Source of the DNA: an uncultured Clostridia bacterium
GTDB lineage: Bacteria > Bacillota > Clostridia > Christensenellales > Borkfalkiaceae
Direction of reading: 5' to 3'
DNA length: 8,397 bases
NCBI GenBank assembly: GCA_937915565.1
Contig: CALDMH010000042.1
Span: 1 to 8,397, forward strand
Shown: positions 1 to 5,491 of the stretch, piece after piece
Position numbering within the stretch: position 1 is the first letter of the stretch
How the letters are laid out: every line of letters starts with the position of its first letter
Notes under the pieces: model-generated
Told to the model about the DNA's origin: nothing
What the model saw: the letters and a program-made list of their open reading frames with translations, nothing else
Databases searched by the model: none
Translations under genes and position numbers: made by a program

Positions 1-381
1 TTTTGCTCTCTCGGCGGAATGACTCGTTACGTTCGTTCCGCAATGATAGAAGCTCTTTCTATGGACTGCATAAGAACGGCGAGAGCAAAGGGTTTAAAAG
101 AGAAAACCGTTATTTACAGTCACGCATTCAGAAACGCGCTTATTCCCATAATTACGCTCGTGGTAGGTTGGTTCTTGGGTATTTTCTCGGGTTCGCTCAT
201 TATCGAATCGATTTTCGGCCTTAACGGTATGGGTACTCTTATGATAAAAGCCCTTCAACCCGTCGATATGGATTTGATGCTTTTCCTGCAAATGTTCTAC
301 GTTATAGTCTCTTTGCTCGGAAACCTTCTTATAGACCTTGCTTACGGCCTTGTCGACCCGAGAGTCAGAGTAAATAAATAA
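1..381 (+). CDS. oppB: Oligopeptide/dipeptide ABC transporter permease, OppB/DppB-like (3' end only)
   Basis: This is the last 126 codons of a membrane permease that pairs with the OppC-like subunit next door to form the import channel of a peptide-type ABC transporter. The reading frame is open from base 1 and ends in TAA, so the 5' part lies outside the window. Visible residues 20-49 form the cytoplasmic EAA coupling loop (RTARAKGL, then HAFRNALIP), which in this family docks onto the ATPase subunits. Two hydrophobic segments follow at about 48-68 and 93-116, with the family's GLNGMG motif between them and the typical terminus LVDPRVR. The order permease, permease, ATPase, ATPase downstream is the standard opp/dpp order. 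Membership of the family is clear; the transported substrate is not, because the binding protein is not visible. The part seen shows no insertion or defect. Confidence 0.95.
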   Translation, partial: FCSLGGMTRYVRSAMIEALSMDCIRTARAKGLKEKTVIYSHAFRNALIPIITLVVGWFLGIFSGSLIIESIFGLNGMGTLMIKALQPVDMDLMLFLQMFYVIVSLLGNLLIDLAYGLVDPRVRVNK

Positions 382-387
382 AAGGAG
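381..387 (+). promoter_or_regulatory. Ribosome binding site of the OppC-like gene
   Basis: AAAGGAG lies 8 bases before the ATG at 396 and begins on the last base of the upstream stop codon. It fixes the start of the permease gene, including its long charged N-terminal extension. Confidence 0.85.
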
Positions 388-395
388 AAACGGAA

Positions 396-2471
396 ATGGA
401 AGAAAATAAGGATTTAAAAGAATTAAATCAGGCTGCTCCCGAATCTCCCGAAAACGAAAAAAAGCCTTGTGTTTTTCTTGAAAAAACGAAGAAGGTTTTA
501 AAAACCGTCGGCTCGTGGTTCGTTCGTATGTTTATGGGCGCAAGTAAGGTTTTTGCGAAGGATTCAGAGAAAAAGAATTCCGATAAGAAAGAGCAGGGAA
601 ACAACGAAAACAAACAAGACGCCAAATTCGAGGTTGAAAAAATCGTCAGCCCGGGAAAACAGGCTTTAATAAGCTTTTTCAGACGCCCTTTGGCGGTTGT
701 CGCTTTATGTGTAGTCGTAGGAATGTTTTTGTTCGTTTTCATAGGTCCGCTTTTTATGCCTACTTACAGCGACAGTTACACGTCCACAACGCAGGCAAAT
801 TTAAGGCCGACTTTGTCAATGCGCTCTATTCCTTCAAAACTTAAAAACGACGTTAAAGAAATCAGCTCAAACAGTTTCTTCACCGTAGGTTTATCAAACG
901 AAGGTAAGGTGTTCGTTTGGGGTATTTCAAAATTATCCGTATTGAAAATCGACCTCGGAGATATTCCCGAAGAAGTCGAAAACAGTAAAATCGTTCACGT
1001 TGCCGCGGGAACGGACCATATTATCGCCGTTTCGGAGGAAGGTAAGGTCTACGCTTGGGGTAATAATAAACTCGGTCAATACGTTAAAGACGAAGCCGAC
1101 CTCGAAGAACAAATGAAGAACGACGGTATCGAGGTTATGCCCGAAGAACTTCGTAACGGAACTATTCCTGCCGACCAGATTAAAAAAGTAACGTGCGGCA
1201 CGCAGGCTTCGGCAATTTTGATGAACGACGGCACGCTTTACATTTGGGGTAATGCGAAAACGTATTTAAATTTAACAAAATTTAAAGGTAAAAAATTCCA
1301 CGATATAGCATTTACGCTTACGAGCGTCGTTGGGGTGTCGGAAAATAAGAAAACTTTATTCACCGGCACGAGCGGTTTGTTCGACCAGCTTAAATTTACT
1401 ATGGATGGTGGAGCTGCGGCTCAAAACCTCGTTATCGGTAAAAAAACAATCGATTCTATTGCAACTACAAATTCCTCGGTTTGTGTTGTGTTAGACGACG
1501 GAACAACGGTTTTCGGCGGCACGATTACGTCTGATTATATTGTTAAAAAACCTTCCGTCAACAAAAAAGATAAAATAGTTAAAGTAAGCGGCGGCGTAGG
1601 GCATTATATTGCCATAACCGAAAGCGGAAAAGTGCTCGCTTGGGGCGACAACACTCACGGCCAGTGCGATATTTCCGCCGAAAACGCTTCAAACTGCTTT
1701 GCGGGAGCTTATCAATCTTATTCGTTCGATAATGACGGAGATTTCGATAAATCCGCAGGATTAAAGGGTTATATTTTCGGAACGGACGCCAGAGGCGCAG
1801 ACGTGTTCAAACGTCTTATTTCGGGCGGAAAAATGACTCTTACGATAGGTGCGGTTGCCGTTATTATTTCCACGGTAATAGGTATAATCGTCGGTTGTAT
1901 TTCCGGTTACTTCGGCGGTTGGGTCGATATGCTTTTGATGAGGCTCACCGAAATCGTTTCCGCAATACCTTTCCTTCCTTTCGCGATGATTTTGTCGGCG
2001 TTGATGGCTCAATCAACGATGGAAGAAAACGCGAGGATATTCCTCATAATGGTTATTCTGGGCGTTCTGTCCTGGACGGGACTTGCAAGGCTCGTTCGCG
2101 GACAGGTGTTATCAGCTCGTGAAAACGAATACGTTACCGCCGCAAAGGCAATGGGCGTTAAGGAAACGAAAATTGCTTTCAAACATATTTTACCGAACGT
2201 TATTTCTATAATAATAGTAACGCTCACGCTCGATTTTGCGGGCTGTATGCTTACGGAATCGTCGCTTTCGTTCCTTGGTTTCGGCGTGCAATATCCAAAG
2301 CCCACTTGGGGTAATATGCTTAACGCGACGAAGACTTTAACTATAATCGGTAATTTCTGGTGGCTTTGGGTGTTCCCCGGGTTATTCCTTGCGATAACCA
2401 CGATATGTATCAACATCGTCGGCGATACGTTAAGAGACGTGCTTGACCCGAAATCAAGCGCAGAAAGATAA
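396..2471 (+). CDS. oppC: OppC/DppC-like ABC permease with an inserted RCC1-type beta-propeller
   Basis: Second channel subunit of the peptide-type importer, 691 aa against roughly 300 for the family. Order of parts: charged cytosolic N-terminus (1-85); the usual entry SPGKQALISFFRRPLA and first membrane helix (about 98-119); an extracellular insert of RCC1-like repeats (about 153-445); the family motif FGTDARGADVFKRLISGG (461-478); then about five more membrane helices between 482 and 677, with the EAA coupling loop at 577-601 (EYVTAAKAMG, then KHILPN) and the motif ESSLSFLGFG at 621-630. The permease core is complete on both sides of the insert and there is no frame break, so this is a true in-frame domain insertion. 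It starts 14 bp after the upstream stop with a good ribosome binding site. The family call is secure; the role of the propeller is unknown, and contact with the binding protein or cell-surface material is only inference. Confidence 0.95.
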   Translation: MEENKDLKELNQAAPESPENEKKPCVFLEKTKKVLKTVGSWFVRMFMGASKVFAKDSEKKNSDKKEQGNNENKQDAKFEVEKIVSPGKQALISFFRRPLAVVALCVVVGMFLFVFIGPLFMPTYSDSYTSTTQANLRPTLSMRSIPSKLKNDVKEISSNSFFTVGLSNEGKVFVWGISKLSVLKIDLGDIPEEVENSKIVHVAAGTDHIIAVSEEGKVYAWGNNKLGQYVKDEADLEEQMKNDGIEVMPEELRNGTIPADQIKKVTCGTQASAILMNDGTLYIWGNAKTYLNLTKFKGKKFHDIAFTLTSVVGVSENKKTLFTGTSGLFDQLKFTMDGGAAAQNLVIGKKTIDSIATTNSSVCVVLDDGTTVFGGTITSDYIVKKPSVNKKDKIVKVSGGVGHYIAITESGKVLAWGDNTHGQCDISAENASNCFAGAYQSYSFDNDGDFDKSAGLKGYIFGTDARGADVFKRLISGGKMTLTIGAVAVIISTVIGIIVGCISGYFGGWVDMLLMRLTEIVSAIPFLPFAMILSALMAQSTMEENARIFLIMVILGVLSWTGLARLVRGQVLSARENEYVTAAKAMGVKETKIAFKHILPNVISIIIVTLTLDFAGCMLTESSLSFLGFGVQYPKPTWGNMLNATKTLTIIGNFWWLWVFPGLFLAITTICINIVGDTLRDVLDPKSSAER
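852..1796 (+). other. RCC1-like beta-propeller repeats inside OppC
   Basis: Residues about 153-467 of the OppC-like permease. RCC1 repeats have the pattern: small residues with GxxH or similar, a short hydrophobic strand, (D/E)G, then a strand ending in WG. Clear copies are VAAGTDHIIAVSEEG plus VYAWGNN (203-224), VTCGTQASAILMNDG plus LYIWGN (265-286), and VSGGVGHYIAITESG plus VLAWGDN (397-419). The first copy ends in VFVWG (172-176). Two weaker copies have lost the Trp (LFTG near 321 and TVFGG near 371). A likely seventh copy starts at AGAYQSYSFDNDG (436-448) and runs into the permease's own FGTD motif. Seven blades is the known number for RCC1. Because the insert follows the first membrane helix after a cytosolic N-terminus, it should lie outside the cell. 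Confidence 0.88.
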
Positions 2472-2478
2472 AAGGAGG
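2471..2478 (+). promoter_or_regulatory. Ribosome binding site deciding the OppD start
   Basis: AAAGGAGG overlaps the last base of the OppC stop codon and lies 9 bases before the ATG at 2488. It favours that ATG over the in-frame ATG at 2443, which lies inside the OppC coding region and would add 15 charged, non-family residues. Confidence 0.85.
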
Positions 2479-2487
2479 CGCGTTAAA

Positions 2488-3504
2488 ATGGCATTACTTG
2501 AAGTTAAGCATTTGCATACTTTTTTCAAAACGAGAAAAGGAATCGTTAAAGCCGTAAACGACGTGTCTTATTCTCTCGAACCTGGGAAGACAATAGGAAT
2601 AGTCGGAGAATCCGGTTCCGGCAAGAGCGTTTCCGCAATGAGTATTTTAAGGCTTTTGGACGGAAACGGGTATATCGATTCCGGCGAAGTTCTTTTTGAA
2701 GGCGAAGACCTTACGAAAATGAAGATAAACGACCTTTATAAGGTCAGAGGAGATAAAATATCGGTTATATTCCAAGAGCCGATGACTTCGCTTAACCCCG
2801 TATTTACGGTGAAAAAGCAAATCGCCGAACCGTTTATCGTTCACCGCGGAATGAAGAAAAAGCAGGCCGAGCAGGAAGTAATAAAAATGCTCGAAGCCGT
2901 GCAGATACCGAACCCCGAAGCCGTTGCTAATCAATATCCGCATCAGCTTTCCGGCGGAATGCGTCAGCGCGTTATGATAGCTATGGCTTTGGCTTGCAGA
3001 CCCAAAATTCTTATTGCCGACGAACCTACGACGGCTCTCGACGTTACGATTCAGGCGCAAATTCTTCGCCTTATGAACGATTTGCAGCGTGAAAACGGAA
3101 CTTCCATAATCTTTATCACGCACGATTTAGGCGTTATAAACGAAATGGCGGACGACGTTGTCGTAATGTATTGCGGGCAGGTCGTTGAGCAATCTTCGGC
3201 AAGAGTTATTTTCACTAATTGCAAATATTCGCACCCGTACACGGAAGGTCTTATGTATTCCATTCCGAGGCTCGAGGACACTTCAAAACGCCTTGAACCG
3301 ATTCCCGGCGCAGTTCCGCACCCGTTGGCTTTGCCGAAGGGTTGTAAGTTTGCGCCGCGTTGCAAATATTGCACGCAAAAGTGTATAGACGAAGAGCCGC
3401 CGCTTACCGAAGTCGTTAGCGGGCAGTCAATCAGATGTTTTTATCCGGAAAAGGAGGAGAGAAGAAGTGCAGAACACAAAGAAAAAGTTGTTGTCTATAA
3501 CTAA
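2488..3504 (+). CDS. oppD: Oligopeptide/dipeptide ABC transporter ATPase, OppD/DppD-like
   Basis: Cytosolic ATPase that powers the importer together with the OppF-like subunit. The product is 338 aa from the ATG at 2488, a normal length. All ATP-binding elements are seen: Walker A GESGSGKS (40-47), Q-loop FQEPMTSLNP (95-104), signature LSGGMRQR (154-161), Walker B ILIADEPTTALD (174-185) and H-loop THDLG (211-215). Walker A to Q-loop spacing is normal, unlike in OppF. The C-terminal oligopeptide-transporter extension follows the core, with HPLALPKGCKFAPRC at 278-292. It holds cysteines at 286, 292, 295, 299 and 317; in related DppD-type proteins conserved cysteines in this region are reported to bind an iron-sulfur cluster. 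The gene begins 16 bp after OppC and overlaps the OppF gene by 38 bp, so translation of the two may be coupled. Confidence 0.96.
   Translation: MALLEVKHLHTFFKTRKGIVKAVNDVSYSLEPGKTIGIVGESGSGKSVSAMSILRLLDGNGYIDSGEVLFEGEDLTKMKINDLYKVRGDKISVIFQEPMTSLNPVFTVKKQIAEPFIVHRGMKKKQAEQEVIKMLEAVQIPNPEAVANQYPHQLSGGMRQRVMIAMALACRPKILIADEPTTALDVTIQAQILRLMNDLQRENGTSIIFITHDLGVINEMADDVVVMYCGQVVEQSSARVIFTNCKYSHPYTEGLMYSIPRLEDTSKRLEPIPGAVPHPLALPKGCKFAPRCKYCTQKCIDEEPPLTEVVSGQSIRCFYPEKEERRSAEHKEKVVVYN
3451..3457 (+). promoter_or_regulatory. Ribosome binding site for the GTG start of OppF
   Basis: AAGGAGG lies inside the end of the OppD coding region, 9 bases before GTG at 3467. It is a near-perfect match to the anti-Shine-Dalgarno sequence and decides the GTG start; the next in-frame candidates are TTG codons at 3488 and 3491 without their own site. 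Confidence 0.85.
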
Positions 3505-5128
3505 TTTAAAGAAATACTTCCCTATCGCAAAATCTTCCGTTTTCCAAAAAGAAAAACTTTACGTTAAAGCGAACGAGGATATTAGCATCGATATTTACGA
3601 AGGCGAAACTTTCGGACTTGTTGGAGAATCCGGTTGCGGTAAGTCTACGCTTGGCAGGGTAATTCTTCAACTTTACGAGCAGACCGCCGGAAACACTTTG
3701 TATTACGGAAGGTCGAGAGCGGAAATTGCGCCTAATTACGTTAAAAAGACGCTTTCCGCGCCCGAAAAATATCTCAATTTGTATAAAGAAGCCGTAGCCA
3801 AAGCCGAAAAACTTACGGCGCAGGTGGAGGCCGAAGGAGAGAACGCTTCGTTTTTCCTTTTGCAGGAAAAGAATCTTGCCGACGCAAATGCGAAATCCGC
3901 GCTTATGAACGTCGCAAAGATTCTCGGAGGACTTATCACTCTTGACGCAAGCGAAATGAAAGAAGGGGCGACGATTCTTTTAAGGCAACACGAAGAACTC
4001 GTTAAAATCGAAAAATTAAATCGTAAGCTTACGGAAACGGAAGCGAGCATCGATATATACGAATCGAAAAAATTGAAGGAATCCGGCGAAAATTCCGACG
4101 CCAAAGCAGTTGCCGCGGATAATTCCGTTTTAAAGAGATTATACGAAAAGAAAGAAAAAATCATTGCGGAAATATCCTCGCTTCACGTTGCGGAGGATAA
4201 TCTTCAACAACAAATCGACGCCATAAGAGCAAAGCATAAGGACGAGGAGGAATTCCAAAAGTACGAAGCGATGCTCGATAGCGGAATCGACCTTGCAAGG
4301 CTTAAATATAACGAAATCAGGCGTTTGAGAAAGGATTTGCAGATAGTCTTCCAAGACCCGTATTCTTCGCTCGACCCGCGTATGACAATCGGTCAGATAA
4401 TCGAAGAAGGGCTTGTAACTCACAAATATTTCAGGCACGGCTCGCCCAAAATGAAGGAATATATTCTTAAAGTAATGCGCGATTGCGGACTTCAAGATTA
4501 TATGCTGCATCGTTATCCGCACCAGTTTTCGGGCGGACAAAGACAAAGGGTTTGCATTGCGAGAGCTCTTGCCGTAAAACCGAAATTCGTTGTTTGCGAC
4601 GAATGTGTATCCGCGCTCGACGTTTCCATTCAATCGCAAATCATAAATCTTCTTCTCGAACTTAAAGAAAAAGAGAATTTAACGTATTTGTTCATTTCTC
4701 ACGATTTGTCGGTCGTAAGATATATTTCCGACAGAATCGGCGTTATGTATCTCGGAAATCTCGTTGAACTTGCGTCTTCCGAAACGATATTCAAAGACCC
4801 GAGACACCCTTACACCGTCGCGTTGCTTAGTTCTATCCCGACGACCGACCCCGACGATTTGAATAAGGAAAGAATAATTCTCGAAGGAAATATTCCCAGT
4901 CCCATTCGTCCGCCGGAAGGCTGCAAATTCCACACGCGTTGTTTTATGGCGTGCGACAAGTGTAAGAGAGTTCCGCCGCCGCTCGTTGAAATCGAGCCCG
5001 AGCATTTCGTGGCTTGCCACTTTGCCGAAAGAAAGCTTGACGAAAACGGAAATTATCTTTTCGATATGCCGAAGACCGAAAGAAAATCTTCAAAACTTGC
5101 GGAACTCGTAGTTTCCGAAGAGGAGTAA
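3467..5128 (+). CDS. oppF: OppF/DppF-like ABC transporter ATPase with a large helical insertion
   Basis: Second ATPase of the importer, 553 aa where the family is usually about 310-330. The core is intact: Walker A GESGCGKST (53-61), Q-loop FQDPYSSLDP (295-304), signature FSGGQRQR (354-361), Walker B FVVCDECVSALD (374-385) and H-loop SHDLS (411-415). The C-terminal peptide-transporter extension has GCKFHTRC (485-492) and cysteines at 486, 492, 496, 499 and 517. The excess length sits between Walker A and the Q-loop: 234 residues separate GKST from the Q-loop glutamine, against 42 by my count from the remembered E. coli OppF sequence. The insert is charged and mostly helical. Family sequence resumes without a frame break at IRRLRKDLQIVFQDP (284-298). 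The gene starts at GTG within the end of OppD. The family call is secure; the job of the insert is unknown. Confidence 0.95.
   Translation: MQNTKKKLLSITNLKKYFPIAKSSVFQKEKLYVKANEDISIDIYEGETFGLVGESGCGKSTLGRVILQLYEQTAGNTLYYGRSRAEIAPNYVKKTLSAPEKYLNLYKEAVAKAEKLTAQVEAEGENASFFLLQEKNLADANAKSALMNVAKILGGLITLDASEMKEGATILLRQHEELVKIEKLNRKLTETEASIDIYESKKLKESGENSDAKAVAADNSVLKRLYEKKEKIIAEISSLHVAEDNLQQQIDAIRAKHKDEEEFQKYEAMLDSGIDLARLKYNEIRRLRKDLQIVFQDPYSSLDPRMTIGQIIEEGLVTHKYFRHGSPKMKEYILKVMRDCGLQDYMLHRYPHQFSGGQRQRVCIARALAVKPKFVVCDECVSALDVSIQSQIINLLLELKEKENLTYLFISHDLSVVRYISDRIGVMYLGNLVELASSETIFKDPRHPYTVALLSSIPTTDPDDLNKERIILEGNIPSPIRPPEGCKFHTRCFMACDKCKRVPPPLVEIEPEHFVACHFAERKLDENGNYLFDMPKTERKSSKLAELVVSEEE
3710..4315 (+). 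other. Coiled-coil-like insertion in OppF between Walker A and Q-loop
   Basis: Residues about 82-283 of the OppF-like protein replace a short loop in the family. The stretch is rich in Glu, Lys, Ala and Leu with few prolines or glycines. Likely helices lie near 99-123, 163-203 and 219-282, for example LYKEAVAKAEKLTAQVEAEG, HEELVKIEKLNRKLTETEA and LYEKKEKIIAEISSLHVAED. A more polar break at about 204-218 (KESGENSDAKAV...) could be a turn, so an antiparallel helical hairpin is plausible. The position falls in the beta-subdomain of the ATPase fold, before the Q-loop. Boundaries are by eye and good to about 10 residues. Confidence 0.8.
5121..5125 (+). promoter_or_regulatory. Ribosome binding site for the TTG-started small gene
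   Basis: AGGAG within the last codons of OppF, 8 bases before TTG at 5134. It is the main support for translation of the small membrane protein. Confidence 0.65.
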
Positions 5129-5133
5129 TAAAG

Positions 5134-5334
5134 TTGTTTTTTCGTAAAAAATTAAAAAAGTATAAAGACGGCGATGAAAAAAAACTTCAAGCCGACATAG
5201 AAAAGGAAGGCGGACTTGAAAAGAACGATTTCGCAGCTATGGTTATCGCCGCGTTGACGACGATTGTTCCGGTTTGCTTGCTCGTTCTTCTCGGTTTGTG
5301 CCTTCTCACGATGCTTTTATTGAATATTTTATAA
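5134..5334 (+). CDS. Small single-span membrane protein at the end of the opp operon
   Basis: A 66-residue protein that I do not recognise. Residues 1-32 are highly charged and lysine-rich (FFRKKLKKYKDGDEKK), and residues about 34-65 are one long hydrophobic stretch running almost to the C-terminus, so it should be anchored by its tail with the charged part in the cytosol. The start is TTG at 5134, five bases after the OppF stop. AGGAG at 5121-5125, within the last OppF codons, stands 8 bases before it; the only in-frame ATG is inside the hydrophobic segment, which makes TTG the sensible choice. It is followed by a hairpin and then a gene on the other strand, so it ends the operon. Its position suggests an accessory of the transporter, but that is inference from context only. 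A chance reading frame is possible but unlikely given the site, spacing and clean membrane segment. Confidence 0.72.
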   Translation: MFFRKKLKKYKDGDEKKLQADIEKEGGLEKNDFAAMVIAALTTIVPVCLLVLLGLCLLTMLLLNIL

Positions 5335-5370
5335 GAGTTCGCTTTAACTTTTTATTTGTTTACGTTTTTA

Positions 5371-5403
5371 AATGCGGCAAAGAGAATTTCTCTTTGCCGC
5401 ATT
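5371..5403 (+). terminator. Hairpin, probable terminator of the opp operon
   Basis: A perfect 15-bp stem, 5371-5385 pairing with 5389-5403 around a 3-base loop, 36 bases after the last operon stop codon. The tail on this strand (ATTTGCATTAG) is only weakly T-rich, so termination may be imperfect. On the opposite strand the stem is followed by an A-rich run, which is why the + strand is preferred. Confidence 0.6.
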
Positions 5404-5432
5404 TGCATTAGAAAGAAGCAATAAAGAAACAA

Positions 5433-5474
5433 TAAGTAAGCCCTCCGCGAAATTTTTCGCGGAGGGCTTACTTA
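5433..5474 (-). terminator. Hairpin, probable terminator of transketolase
   Basis: A perfect stem of about 19-20 bp (5433-5452 with 5455-5474), GC-rich in its core (CCCTCCGCG), beginning 17 bases after the transketolase stop. Read on the - strand it is followed by TTGTTTCTTTATTGC, a T-rich tail typical of intrinsic terminators. Read on the + strand the tail is A-rich, though the stem may still help block transcription arriving from the opp operon. Confidence 0.75.
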
Positions 5475-5491
5475 AAATATAGCCAAATAAA

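Noticed and set aside
396..2471. The OppC-like frame as two fused or misassembled genes (an RCC1 protein inside a permease gene)
   Set aside because: The frame is continuous with permease motifs intact on both sides, no internal ribosome binding site or stop is evident at the joins, and codon character looks the same across the insert. An in-frame domain insertion explains it better, though reads spanning the joins would settle it.
2443..2487. Upstream ATG at 2443 as the OppD start
   Set aside because: It would overlap OppC and add 15 charged residues not typical of the family; the ATG at 2488 has a strong ribosome binding site.
4598..4624. DECVSALD in OppF Walker B, with Cys where OppD has Pro (DEPTTALD), as a defect
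   Set aside because: The catalytic Asp and Glu are present, and the following position varies in OppF-type ATPases (E. coli OppF differs there too as I remember it). Not treated as unusual.
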